Origin: Lepiota brunneoincarnata
Taxonomy: Eukaryota > Basidiomycota > Agaricomycetes > Agaricales > Agaricaceae
Length of the DNA: 41,380 nucleotides
Reading direction: 5' to 3'
NCBI GenBank assembly: GCA_023014365.1
Contig: JAEBUN010000091.1
Location: 1 to 41,380, forward strand
Each line of letters begins with the position of its first letter. The first letter of the stretch is position 1. Positions 1 through 9,659 of this stretch are shown piece by piece. The translations under genes and the position numbers were made by a program. Under the pieces are notes generated by a model that ran no database searches, had not been told where the DNA came from, and saw nothing but the letters and a program-made list of their open reading frames with translations.

Positions 1-1662
1 TTCCGACCCGGCCGCCTCGGCACCAAGCCTGACGCCCTAACTAGACGGTGGGACGTCTACCCTAAAGGGGGGAATAGCGACTATGCATCAGTCAACCCGC
101 ACAACTTCCGGCCTGTGTTCACTCACGAACAGCTCGCGGCCTCTGTCCGTGCCACCACTCTTTACGCCCCTTCCCTTCGCACAGCTGTAGTCATGGACCT
201 CGATCAGCTACACCGCGATATTCTCGCCGCCCTACCAGCGGATCCGACCGCTTCCGCCCATCTTGCCAGCCCAGAAGGCCGTTGGTCAGTTAATGATAAG
301 GGTTTCCTCCTCTTAGACGACAGAATCTACGTCCCTGACGCCGACAATCTCCGACTTCGGGTCCTCCAGTACAAGCATGATCATGTCCTAGCTGGCCACT
401 TCGGTCAGAATAAAACGCTGGAACTCATCCGGCGCGAATACACCTGGCCTAGCGTCCGCACCTTCGTCAAGGATTTCTGTAAGTCTTGCGTCACCTGTAT
501 GAGGTCTAAACCCCAGCGCCATCGCCCCTACGGTCTCCTTAAGCAACTCCCCATCCCCGAACGCCCTTGGAATTCAATCTCCATGGACTTCATCGAAAAA
601 CTTCCCGCCTCCTCCGGCTATGACGCCATCCTGGTAATCGTTGACAGACTCACCAAACAATCCCTCTTCATTCCGACTTATGATACTGTCACTTCCTCCG
701 ACCTCGCCCGCCTATTCGTCCTCCACGTCTTCTCTAAGCACGGCGTGCCCGAACATGTTACCTCCGACCGCGGCTCCAAATTCGTCTCCCACTTCTTCCG
801 CTCATTGGGACAAGCCCTTGACATGAAGCTACATTTCACCTCGGGCTACCATCCAGAAGGCGACGGACAAACGGAACGCACCAACCAGACCCTCAAACAA
901 TACCTTCGGGTCTATTGTAACTACCAACAGGACAATTGGTCCAAATTACTACCCCTAGCTGAGTTTGCTTACAACAACGCTCCTAGTGCCACCACCGGTA
1001 TCTCCCCATTCTTTGCTAATAAAGGATACCATCCGAACATCACAGTTCATCCTGAACGCGATCTTGCCTCCGCCCGGGCCTGCCATTTTGCTGTTGATCT
1101 CGACGACCTACATACCACCCTGAAGTCCGAAATAGCACTAGCCCAGCAACGTTATCAGACCTCCGCCGACGCCCGCCGACTCCCCGCCCCGGACTTCAAG
1201 GTTGGACAAAAGGTATTCATGAAAGCCCAATTCTTCCGCACCACCCGTCCCTCCAAAAAACTCTCCGAAAAGTACCTTGGGCCTTATGAGATCATTGCAC
1301 AAGCAGGTACTCACTCCCTTACACTCCGACTTCCCGACTCCATGCGTGGAGTACACCCAGTCTTCCATGTTTCCATGCTCGAACCAGCCACACCTAACAC
1401 CATACCCGCCCGATCGGATCCGCCGCCCGCGCCGGTTTCCATTGACAGTGAACCAGAATACGAGATTGCCCGCATCGTCGACTCTAAGATCGATCGGCGC
1501 CGCGCGTGCAAGCTCCTCTATAAAGTCATCTGGTTAGGTTACGAAGACACTGAAGAAGAGTCCTCGTGGTTGCCAGCCACCGAGCTTGAACATGCTATAG
1601 ATCTCGTAGAGGCTTTTCATTCCTCTTACCCTGCAAAGCCTGGTCCTCTTCACTCACTTTGA
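1..1662 (+). CDS. pol: Gypsy Pol C-terminus: RNase H tail, integrase, chromodomain (5' partial)
   Basis: Reading frame 1 is open from the window edge to TGA at 1660-1662. The first residues are the RNase H to integrase linker. A zinc-binding HHCC domain follows (HDHVLAGH and CKSCVTC, about 380-500). The integrase core keeps all three catalytic acids: Asp at 586-588 (SMDFIEK), Asp at 766-768 (TSDRGS) and Glu at 874-876 (GQTERTN). The C-terminus carries a GPYEI integrase tail and, at about 1450-1620, a chromodomain (ARIVDSKI, YKVIWLGYED, SSWLP), which in chromoviruses directs insertion to marked chromatin. At 49-51 the frame reads an Arg codon (CGG) where element 2 has TGA. The first in-frame GTG at 115 is not a real start, because the protein is made as part of a Gag-Pol polyprotein. 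Confidence 0.93.
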   Translation, partial: FRPGRLGTKPDALTRRWDVYPKGGNSDYASVNPHNFRPVFTHEQLAASVRATTLYAPSLRTAVVMDLDQLHRDILAALPADPTASAHLASPEGRWSVNDKGFLLLDDRIYVPDADNLRLRVLQYKHDHVLAGHFGQNKTLELIRREYTWPSVRTFVKDFCKSCVTCMRSKPQRHRPYGLLKQLPIPERPWNSISMDFIEKLPASSGYDAILVIVDRLTKQSLFIPTYDTVTSSDLARLFVLHVFSKHGVPEHVTSDRGSKFVSHFFRSLGQALDMKLHFTSGYHPEGDGQTERTNQTLKQYLRVYCNYQQDNWSKLLPLAEFAYNNAPSATTGISPFFANKGYHPNITVHPERDLASARACHFAVDLDDLHTTLKSEIALAQQRYQTSADARRLPAPDFKVGQKVFMKAQFFRTTRPSKKLSEKYLGPYEIIAQAGTHSLTLRLPDSMRGVHPVFHVSMLEPATPNTIPARSDPPPAPVSIDSEPEYEIARIVDSKIDRRRACKLLYKVIWLGYEDTEEESSWLPATELEHAIDLVEAFHSSYPAKPGPLHSL

Positions 1663-1735
1663 GTTACTGACCACACATCACACCAAGAAACAACCATGTA
1701 TTAAACAAAACAAAAAAAAAAACAACCCCATACAA

Positions 1736-2821
1736 CTACCTATCGGTGTCGTCTCCAGAGAGCCCGGGCGACCCATTCACTTCTTCCATCAAATCCTGCA
1801 CCTCCTCCTCCGAAGCGGGCCCGACACTCCCCTCCGAACCCTCCGTCTCCGAAAAATTTCCACTCGACCAATTTCCGTCCACCTGAGCCTCCCAACGCCG
1901 TAGTTGCTCGTAGCGGCCAGCAAGCGACCCCATCTTGTCGACCTTTTCCCCCAACCGAGCGATGGACCGCTCAATTCGCACCTCCAGGATGTAGATTTTC
2001 TTGACGGTCTCCTGGTGCCTTTCTTCGATGAGCCGTTTCAACTCTACAAGGTCCATCTATTGGCATCCATCATAATACAGGATTCCTTACTCACCTTCGA
2101 ATTGCTGGCCCGACAAACCACCGGCCCCGCTCGGCTCCGTCTCCTCTTGACCCCCGCACCGTTTTTTCATTTTGCTGCACCGACGGCAACTCCTGGTGTT
2201 ACTGAGAAACTATCAGTATGTAGTCCGGAAATCCTCCAAAATGACTTACCCGCCGGCCACCTCACATGGGACCCCGTCTCACTGGCACCTCCAGCAGGGA
2301 TTCTCGCCCCCGAATACGTGCGCATTGCCCCGTCGCGGGGCCGCCCTCGCCTTTGCCTTCCCCTTACCCTTACCCCCTGAATCCCCGGAGTCCTCCTCCC
2401 CCTCTTCCTCCTCGTCCCTCGCCTCATCCCTATCCGTATATTCGGAATCCGACTCCTCCGTATCTACTTGCATCGGGTCTCCCGACAGACGGCTCGACGA
2501 GGCCCCTGTGGTCGTCGCAACGAGTCGGGCCCGAATCGCCCGACGCTCTGCCTTGGCGGTTTCCTCTTGCTGCCTCCGGATCTCCTCCGCATATCGCTCC
2601 TTCGCGCGCTCTTCCGCTTGTCGCTGGCGCAGCTCTATGAGCCGCCGTCGCTCCTCCTCTTGGCGCTCTATTGCCAGCCGCCGCTCCTCCTCCTCTCGCC
2701 GTTCCTCTTCTTCTAGCCTCTCGATTTCGAGCCGCTCTCGTTCCTCTCGCTCCGCCTTCTCTCTCAGTAATCGCGCCTTGCGCTCCGTAGCGGTCGGTTG
2801 ATGGGATGGTTGTCTGCTCAT
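1736..2821 (-). pseudogene. Antisense coiled-coil Zn2Cys6 gene of the gypsy element, copy 1 (nonsense in zinc cluster)
   Basis: The gene runs opposite to pol, between pol and the 3' LTR. Exon 1 (2821 to about 2250) encodes a long charged coiled coil rich in Glu/Arg (about residues 10-110), an acidic stretch and a Lys-rich GKGKGKAKA segment, then NPCWRCQ. At that point TGA replaces the Arg codon seen in the element 2 copy. Good splice signals bracket exon 2 (2095-2192), which supplies SCRRCSKMKKRC, the second half of a GAL4-type binuclear zinc cluster. Exon 3 (from about 2056) encodes a further helix, an Asp/Glu-rich tail and a stop at 1736. The start of exon 3 differs from the element 2 copy by 4 nt, so the frame there is uncertain. 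The function is unknown; sequence-specific DNA binding is inferred from the motif only. Confidence 0.7.
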
Positions 2822-2870
2822 GGGGGTAGGAGGTCAAGTTGTGTCCTCTCAAATTCGAATCAGTTCACCT

Positions 2871-2879
2871 TTTTTTATA
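2871..2879 (-). promoter_or_regulatory. TATA box of the antisense gene, copy 1
   Basis: On the minus strand the sequence reads TATAAAAAA, 58 bases upstream of the antisense ATG at 2821. The same box lies 57 bases upstream of the ATG in element 2. It sits inside element 1, 75 bases from the 3' LTR, and points away from the LTR. Confidence 0.55.
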
Positions 2880-2941
2880 CCCTCGTGGAATTTTCTGGTG
2901 GGCCCCGGTCTAGACCGCCTTGGGCCTCGAGGCTCGGCCCT

Positions 2942-2951
2942 AAAGGGGGGG
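2942..2951 (+). other. Polypurine tract of gypsy element 1
   Basis: AAAGGGGGGG followed by CAC lies directly before the 3' LTR. It is the expected primer site for plus-strand DNA synthesis, and the same tract precedes the LTRs at 16123 and 19540. Confidence 0.8.
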
Positions 2952-2954
2952 CAC

Positions 2955-3615
2955 TGTCATATCCACACCAAACCTAGAGCTTAACCATTAGGCTTCGGCT
3001 TCTCGACTCCACGTGTGCTCCACACGACAACCCTATGCCCTCCGACTCGGCCCCGACTGGCTCCGACCGCAACCCTTCGCCCCGATCACGCGACCTACCT
3101 CTACACGTGCCACAATCACCTGACCCTCGGTGCTCCCATTGTCCAGTTCTCCATTCTCCGTCCGTAATCAGAATACATTACCAGTCTCCATACCCGTACC
3201 GGTCTCCATTCCATTTGAAATTATTCGTAATCCGCTTGTAACCATATGGGTCTCCGCTTTGCTCCGCACGTAGTCAGTACGAGTCATAATTCGTCGAGCT
3301 AGTAGTATATATACCGTAGGCACTTGGCTTGTACTCCTCAGTCTGATAATCGAATCGAGCAGCGGACCAGTCCCCTGTTCCCTATCCGCCTCTCTCTCTG
3401 CCTCGCTCCGCTTCGGCCCCGACTTCTTGAAATACGGACTCGGACAGTAGGAGGGCACAGCACATAAGCTGAGGCCGCAAGTCCACTCTCCGCCCGAAGT
3501 ACTCCGCCTCGGTCCCGCCGTCTACGTACTGACATCGTCCCATCCCCCGGTTACCTTATACCAAGGATACCACCCCGACCCTCCGCTTCGGTCCCGACCC
3601 GCACCGGCTCTAACA
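2955..3615 (+). repeat. Gypsy 3' LTR A
   Basis: A 661-bp LTR bounded by TGTCATATCC and GGCTCTAACA (TGT/ACA ends). It contains TATATATA near 3306 and the AGTCTGATAAT transcript-start motif near 3341. Four further copies occur in the window. The boundaries are fixed by comparison with copies whose inner sides differ. Confidence 0.95.
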
Positions 3616-6600
3616 TGCGGGCAGAGCCCATGGAGCTGGTGTATACAAAGACGTGATCAGTTTCAGCACAATCCAAGACCATGCCTACTCCCAGTCGAAT
3701 GGAGTGGAGCTCTGTGTCAGCAAGCAGAACTCTCCCCACAGCCTGCCTAGCCTGCTTGACCAAGCGCCCACCTGCAAACACGCAAGCTGCTGAAACAGCC
3801 TGCAGTCTCCCACACAGCAGCCGGTGGGCACCAGCTGCTATGCAAGCAGACGACAGGTCGGCCTGTGCCCTCCAGATAGAGGCGTGCAGTCCATCGAGAT
3901 GCCACTGCTTCGAATTCCCCTCCGGATCAACAGTGTATAGCATAAATTTGATCCACTCTAAAAAGCGGTCCAAAAGTCGGAGACCTGGCCTGTTCTCATC
4001 CGCGAATGGGCTGAATGGCTCAGTAAGCTGTGGAAGCACGTTCTGCACCTCCATGAGAGTGCTCTTCATCTTGGGCCAAAGCGCCGGGGTGAGAGACAAA
4101 ATAGAGCAAGGGTGCGCCGCAGTGCTCCCCCTGTACTCATGGCCCAGCGGGGGCCAAAGCAGGTGATTCACCGCAAGCGTGGCAACCCGGAATATCATTC
4201 AGGAGGCCAGTTTCTTGAGATGCAACCGGAAGGGCAGAAGGCCCATGAGGGCCTCTGCCCCCCCGGAGGGGGACATGCGGAACGCACCGATGATCCAGTT
4301 AGCAGCGTGCCGCTGCATGGAGTTGAACATCTTGAGGATCCCCTTGTTACAGAAACCCTCATGATACCACATACAAAATCCGTACATGGCTATAGGCACC
4401 ACGCAGGACCAGTAGAGGAGGTGCTTCTGGTCAGGAAGCAACCCCCAGGTTGAATTGCCAAGCATCCCCATCGCACCAACCGTGGAGAACGCTTTGGTAG
4501 AATAGTATCGTACATGCTTGCAGAAAGTGAGAGCACAGTCAAAATAGAAACCCAAGTACCGCCAAAACGGCTTGGGCCTCAGAGAGGTATCCCCTGTGTA
4601 TGGGTGGAAGCCCAGGTCAATGGGTGGGTTGGCATCTCTCAGATTCCGAGAGAAGTGGAAGACCTCCGACTTGGTGTGCTCAAGCATGAGGCCGAAAGAG
4701 TCAAAGAGCCCATGCACACAGCGGTAGGCTGCCTGCAGGGCAGATACATTGTCCTCCCAAGTCTTGGTCTGAACTATAAGGGTCCTGTCATCGACATACA
4801 AAAGCATGTCAACGCTGAGACCAGGGGTCCTCTGGTAGTAGAGATAAACCAGAGGGGTGAGATACAAGGCCGACAAGACCAGAGACAAAGCCGAGCCTTG
4901 CCCCACACCCACGTCCACCTGCCTGGGGTCCAATTGGAATGAGTTCCACAAATAAGTGGTAGACCTCCTGACCAGGTAAGAGCCAAAGAACTGCACCAAC
5001 TCCAGCGCGAACCCTGACTGCGACAGAATTGCCAGAATCATGTCATGATTCAGCGAAGGAAAGAACTGAGCAATGTCAAAGGTGACAATGCTTGTCTGCA
5101 GCCCCCGAGCCCATCCTGCATGAATAAGATGGGTGAGGATCAACCCGGCATCCTTGGTGGACTTCTGGTGAATGCCACCAACCTGGTTGGGATGAAACAC
5201 CCCCCACTTGACACAGTCAAATTGGAGGTGGTTGGAGATCATCTTCTCCACAAGCTTACCCAGCGTGTTCAACAACACGATTGGCCTAAAGGCCTTGGGC
5301 ATAGAGTAAGAGGGCTTCCCCGGCTTAGGTATGACCACCAAGTTAGATTCCTTGAAGTAATCTGGCCAATGCTCTGCTGTCAGGCAGGCATTGGCGAGAT
5401 CGACAAACACGCGGCAGGATGCTCAGTCCGCCATGATGTCCTTCAGGTATGACCATGTAACATGGTCAGGCCCAGGGGCAGACCTCTTTGCGCAAGAACG
5501 CAGAGCATCCTCGAGTTCCAAGGTCAAGAATGGTTACCACGCCCTTTCCGCCTGTGCAGGAAGAGCATCCAACACTGAGGGGTCTACAATGCAGCCTCTG
5601 GCTGCATTGTAGGTCCTGTGGAGGGCATCCCAAAGGGAGCCCATGTCATGACACAGCACACCATTGTGCTGGATTGCATCACATGCAGGGAGCTTGTGCT
5701 GTTTGACCCAGGCCATAAGATCCCAGGGGCGCTTGTTTGCAGAGGCAATCTCCTCGATCTTCCCATTGAAGAGCTTGTATTTGACGGCCTTAGCGACATG
5801 TTGGAACTCGAACCACGTGTCCCCCGAGGGGGCTGCCCAGTACGCCTGGATGGCAGCGGAGCACTTGTCATTCCACCATGGGTTAGAGTGTCCTACAATG
5901 AACGCCTCCTCAGAGAAGGCATCCCAGGCCCAGGAGATGATGAGAGCCACAGCCGAAGCTGCAGCCTCCACCTCCCCAGGGGAGTCCAAGGGAAGCCGCA
6001 CAAGGCAGCCAGCCCCTCACATATCTGCACCACAAACTTTGACTCCTCATCGCTATCAGGCTTCAGAACACGACGGATCACACCGGTCATAAATCGAGTG
6101 ACTGGAAGAACCAGAGTTAGAGGAGTGTGGTCCAAAGGGCCACGCTTCTCGAGATCAATCAAGGGCCTGAGATCAGGATCTCAAGCCATTGGGAGGAAGA
6201 TGAGATCAATCACCGATGGTGAAAGATTTGAATCATGCAGGAAGTGAGTCGGGCCCGGAACCACCGGTAACACCAAGTCTAGTCCCAGATCCATCCCAAC
6301 CTCCAAAAGAGACTGGGCGATCCCCGGATGCAAGACCCGATTAGGATCCCACTGCTCCGAGTGGCAATTGAAATTGCCCACCATATAGGTCATGGCAGGC
6401 AGGGAGTCCACCAGCCCCTGAAGGGCAAGAATGGCAGTGTGACGGTCGTCTGAGTAGACATTTATAAGATTATAGGTGTGCTCCCCCTGCCACATGGACA
6501 CAACCATAATGTCGCGATGGTCGACCAAATCCCTATGGAGGGACGGTCGCAAAAGCTTCAACCTCGAGTAGACATAAGCCAACACTTGCGGGGACAAATC

Positions 6601-6834
6601 ACCTGGCTGAGGATTCCAGATGCAGGTCCACTCCAGGTGGAGTGGAGCGCCAACAATGTCCTCACCATCCTTACTTACAGTTGAGGGGGCCTTACGGAGG
6701 TTTCGCCAAGGGGGCTCTTGCACAAACAGGATGTCAAAGTCATTTTTATATAACTCGAGAAAAGAGTCCAGCAGAATGTAATTATGATTTACATTCTGAG
6801 AGCATATACGTAACTTGTTAAGGAACCTAGGCAT
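3616..6834 (-). pseudogene. LINE family 1 ORF2: AP endonuclease, reverse transcriptase, RNase H (degenerate)
   Basis: The ATG at 6834 overlaps the ORF1 stop (ATGCCTAG on the minus strand). The endonuclease domain (6834 to about 6180) shows FVQEPPW, GNFNC and SVIDLIF; the usual GDFN aspartate is Asn here. The RT domain (about 5600-4300) keeps TFDIAQFF (motif A) and MLLYVDDRT (motif C), both with catalytic Asp. An RNase H remnant follows (about 3850-3616), with TSSM where DSxxA is expected, and it is cut off by LTR A. Damage: in-frame TGA at 6181-6183, a one-base frameshift near 6000, TAA at 5534-5536, TGA at 5423-5425 and TGA at 4199-4201. The protein would copy its own RNA at a nicked target, but this copy is dead. 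Confidence 0.9.
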
Positions 6835-7478
6835 TACTCCTAGACTGAGTTAGCGAGACCTTGGGGGGGGTAAGGGAACCGCGTACCTCCTGATAATGCT
6901 TCTTAGCCCAACCATCTTCAAAATGCTTGCACCAGAACAGACATTTCTTGTCGTGGGCGGCATGGGGGCCACCACAGTTCCTACAATGGGGCTGATGAGG
7001 GCACTCCATGCCCTCAGCAGTGCCGGCAACCGGTGGGTTCATGTTGGGGCGGGCCTTGCAGCACCCTGCCATTGACCGATGATTCTCCTTGCTGTGAGGC
7101 TCGGAGCAGATAGGGCAGGTCAGGAATCTCACCCTGCAGACATTAGTTGGGTGCCCCCACCACCAGCAATGGCGGCAGAGAGACGTCCCAACCCACTGAG
7201 ATGCCGCACTTATGGGGCAAGTGCGGGGCCCAACGGCCAATGACCTTCCAATCATCGACTTGGAGGAGGACCCGGTCTGCGAGTCCCATATCTCAAACCA
7301 GACAGTTGCGGTGTCTGATTTGTCGGAATTTCTCCTGACCCAGGGGGGGCCCTGGAGGTTCTGAAAGCCTCAATGCGAAGACTGCCGCATTATGTTCTTG
7401 ATACACTGACTGGTAATACGGGACCTGTCAGGGGTGAAGAAAGGGACGTCCGACACTTTTATGAAGGACTTGGAGGAG
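6827..7478 (-). pseudogene. LINE family 1 ORF1, C-terminal part with zinc knuckles
   Basis: This is the C-terminal third of the Gag-like RNA-binding ORF1 protein. It has CCHC knuckles (CRHCWWWGHPTNVC, then CPICSEPHSKENH and CRNCGGPHAAHDKKC) and ends with TAG at 6827-6829. The frame is open from 7478 except for TGA at 7370-7372. The motif TATVWFEIWDSQ aligns with TATVFFEIWDSQ of family 2. The upstream part of the protein lies at 17385-18787, separated by the inserted LINE derivative. Confidence 0.85.
7467..7478. repeat. Target-site duplication (left) of the plus-strand LINE derivative
   Basis: GACTTGGAGGAG is repeated exactly at 17385-17396, directly after a 20-base poly(A). It is codons SSKS of the interrupted family 1 ORF1, read on the minus strand. 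Confidence 0.92.
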
Positions 7479-7497
7479 CAGCACTCCTTTCCCTCTT

Positions 7498-7980
7498 ACC
7501 ACCATCATCCCCCTCTTATATTATTTTCTACTCCTAATCTACAGGTAGCCGTCCCGTTCTTAGTGGGTTGTCTACACTATTCCACCTCTCTTCACCCTTC
7601 TGGAGCGTCCCGGGGCTGTCTGGGGTTGTTGGGGAGTTGGGTGTGCCCTTGGCAAAGGTGCTTAATGGCTGGGTATGCTGGCTGCCTGATGAGCTGGCGA
7701 TTCTGGGCGGTCTCTGCTAGGGTCAGTGGATCCCTGGCTGGCCGAAATGGGTTAGGAGTCCCCCTAGGCACGTCCTGGGTGGGTTTGCAGTGGGACAACC
7801 ATGCTCCTCGCCAAGCTCTCACAAAACCTGTACCAAGTGTGCTTCCCCCAAATACCCCCTCATGAGTAGGGAGTCTCCTGCTTGAAAATGAGGGCATGCC
7901 TGCAAGGGACTGAGAGGATAGGGGACGGTAAGAGGGGGCATAGCTGTGAAAACAAGCCGACCAAGAGGACAGGCCACCCC
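7498..7980 (+). repeat. LINE derivative 5' core (inverted copy at 36317-36790)
   Basis: About 480 bp beginning CTTACCACCATCATCC matches the reverse complement of 36317-36790 along its whole length with scattered transitions. In both places it is the 5'-most part of an internally deleted LINE, so it is probably the 5' UTR/promoter of the parent family. I see no conserved reading frame in it. Confidence 0.8.
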
Positions 7981-8645
7981 CCTCCTGCATTCCAAGCAGG
8001 ACGTTAGTAGGGATCACCCAAACTCCAGGGCAGCTCTCACGCTGCGACTTCCATCCTGGTAGCGGCCCCTGCAAGACAGTAAGCCCGGACAGTTATATGG
8101 GGATCCGTGCTTATCGTGGATTTGGGCAACCGGATCTCGATCACGAACTGGCTGCTGGGTAACAGGAAGGTGGTCTGGGGGTCGCACCCTGGGTAGCCAC
8201 TGGGCTGTAGCGGTTCATTCAGAGAATGGCAAACTGGCTTGAGAGATCAAGATCTGCTGTCAATCGATCCTGGGTAAGATCCGGGTTTATTGGTTTGAGT
8301 TGTTACCACATCAGTGGTTCTAGCATGAGCCTGTGAGTTGAGTGGCGGAGTTTAGCCCACCTTGTACACCCTTTAGGAAGGCCTTCTGTGCCAACCCGCT
8401 ACCCCAGGGATTACCTAGTTGGGAGGGCAATGGGTTTGGGGTGTTCTGCATTTTTGCGCCGCCTCATGTAAGTCTGGCCCGCTGGCTTTAGTGCCACACC
8501 AATTAGGGAGGCTGTTAGTGTGCCAACCCATGCCCCTGGGCGCACTGCCTATAGGGGAGGCCCCCGCCTGTGTCTATGGTGAGTAAAGCTCAGTCTGGCA
8601 TGGGAGTAATGGGCGCCGTAGCACTCATCTTACGCCAAGCGGGCC
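7981..8645 (+). other. Non-coding 5' region of the LINE derivative
   Basis: I recognise no protein, RNA gene or repeat in this roughly 665-bp stretch. It sits between the shared 5' core and the ORF2 tail and has no second copy in the window. No convincing RNA polymerase III A or B box was seen. Confidence 0.4.
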
Positions 8646-8945
8646 ATGTTGGGATCACGCGGAGTTTGCCCGCAAGGGGCTCCTTGGACAGGCTTCGTGT
8701 GGTCGTTGCCTCCTGTTGGGGTAGGGGCGCGTCCCTGGGCCTCGCTTGACTACCTCCGCAAAGAGGAAGTACGTTCGTGTCAGGACCGCTGGATCAATTT
8801 GTTCCAGGATCCTAACCATTGCGGGCATGGTTTCCTCCAGCTCGCCAGGGACGATGACCATCCCCTGTGGCCCATGTATCTCCACAGTAGGGCCTGGATC
8901 CTGCACGCTCACTCGGTGTCTCTGATGGCCCGGATGACACATGCC
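8646..8945 (+). pseudogene. LINE ORF2 C-terminal region, first piece
   Basis: From about 8690 the frame reads the post-RNase H region of LINE ORF2 (LDYLRKEEVRSCQDRWINLFQ near 8740-8805), closely matching 27010-27954 and 20530-21032. The frame is interrupted after the Met-Ala-Arg-Met-Thr segment by gypsy LTR B and resumes at 16788 after the duplicated ATGCC. No start codon or upstream domains exist, so it is a relic carried in the 3' end needed for retrotransposition. Confidence 0.8.
8941..8945. repeat. Target-site duplication (left) of gypsy element 2
   Basis: ATGCC directly precedes LTR B and directly follows LTR C at 16783-16787. Confidence 0.95.
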
Positions 8946-9605
8946 TGTCATATCCATGCCAACTCAGAGTCTAATCACTTAAACTTCGGCTTCTCGATTC
9001 CACGTGTGCTCCACACAACAACCCTCTGCCCTCCGACTCGGCCCCGACTTGCTCCGACCGCAACCCACTGCCCCGATCACGCGACCACCTCCACACATGC
9101 TGTGGTCACCTGACCCTCGGTGTCTCTAGTTCCAGTCTCCATTTCCCATCCGTAGTCACGATACGTTATTGGTCTCCATACCTGTACCGGTTTCCATTCC
9201 ATTCGTAATCTGTTCGTAATCCGTTGTAACTATATCGGCCTCCGCTTCACTCCGCACGTAATCAGTACGAGTCATAGTTCGTAAGGCCAGTAGTATATAT
9301 ACTGTAGGTACTTGGCTTGTACTCCTCAGTCTGATAATCGATTCGAGCAGCGGACCAGCTCCCTGTTCTCTATCCTCTCCTCTCTTCTGCCTTGCTCCGC
9401 TTCGGCCCCGACTTCCTGAAATACGGACTAGGACAGTAGGAGGGCACAGCACATACGCTGAGGCCGCAAGTCCAACCCCCCGCCCGACGTACTCCGCCTC
9501 GGTCCCGAAGTCTACATACTGACTTCACCCTGTCCCCCGGTTACCTTATATCAAGGTTACCACCCCAACCCTCCGCCTCGGTCCCGACCCGCACCGGCTC
9601 TAACA
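8946..9605 (+). repeat. Gypsy element 2 5' LTR (B)
   Basis: 660 bp, TGTCATATCC to GGCTCTAACA. U3 spans about 8946-9327 and R starts at the AGTCTGATAAT motif at 9328. Paired with the LTR at 16123-16782. Confidence 0.97.
9294..9338 (+). promoter_or_regulatory. LTR promoter: TATA box and inferred transcription start / self-primer
   Basis: TATATATA at 9294-9301 lies 34 bases (counted from its first T) before AGTCTGATAAT at 9328-9338. That 11-mer is the exact reverse complement of the sequence just inside the 5' LTR at 9608-9618. In Tf1-type elements the first bases of the mRNA fold back on such a site and prime reverse transcription. The start at 9328 is inferred from the TATA spacing and the complementarity. 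Confidence 0.75.
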
Positions 9606-9607
9606 GT

Positions 9608-9618
9608 ATTATCAGACT
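9608..9618 (+). other. Self-primer binding site
   Basis: ATTATCAGACT starts 2 bases after the 5' LTR and pairs perfectly with the inferred 5' end of the element's own mRNA (9328-9338). I see no tRNA 3'-end complement (no TGG start) at this position. Confidence 0.75.
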
Positions 9619-9659
9619 CACACTCCTCCTGTCCATCACATTTCTGATCCCTTCTAACC

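Larger units (their letters stand above)
1..3615 (+). mobile_element. Ty3/gypsy chromovirus element 1 (3' part)
   Basis: This is the 3' portion of a gypsy-type LTR retrotransposon whose 5' half lies outside the window. In order it holds the end of RNase H, integrase, chromodomain, an antisense zinc-cluster gene, a polypurine tract and a 661-bp LTR. Its start matches element 2 from about position 13204. It abuts a minus-strand LINE at 3616, so bases 3616-3620 (TGCGG) should be its right target duplication. Its pol is open here, whereas element 2 has stops, so this is one of the better preserved copies. Confidence 0.95.
3616..7478 (-). mobile_element. LINE family 1 (Tad/L1-like), 3' half of a split copy
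   Basis: A minus-strand non-LTR retrotransposon holding the ORF1 C-terminus and most of ORF2. Its 3' end is cut by gypsy LTR A at 3615. Its 5' part continues at 17385 beyond an inserted plus-strand LINE derivative, with GACTTGGAGGAG present at both edges. Assignment to a Tad/L1-like clade rests on the domain order (AP-type endonuclease, RT, RNase H) and a fungal context. Confidence 0.88.

Noticed and set aside
2279..2821. Antisense coiled-coil gene as a meaningless shadow
   Set aside because: No sense-strand gene lies opposite it, the frame, splice sites and TATA position recur in a second element, and the spliced product has a recognisable zinc cluster; therefore kept as a gene.
7981..8645. 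SINE-type RNA polymerase III promoter in the LINE derivative
   Set aside because: No convincing A box plus B box pair was found.
9156..9452. A 79-98 aa minus-strand open frame repeated in several LTRs (3168-3458, 9156-9452, 16333-16629, 21301-21540)
   Set aside because: It repeats because the LTRs are homologous. It covers the promoter/R region, has no recognisable domain, and its ends shift between copies.
9606..9625. Ordinary tRNA primer-binding site for gypsy
   Set aside because: No TGG or other tRNA 3'-end complement begins at the LTR edge, while perfect complementarity to the element's own inferred mRNA start is present.
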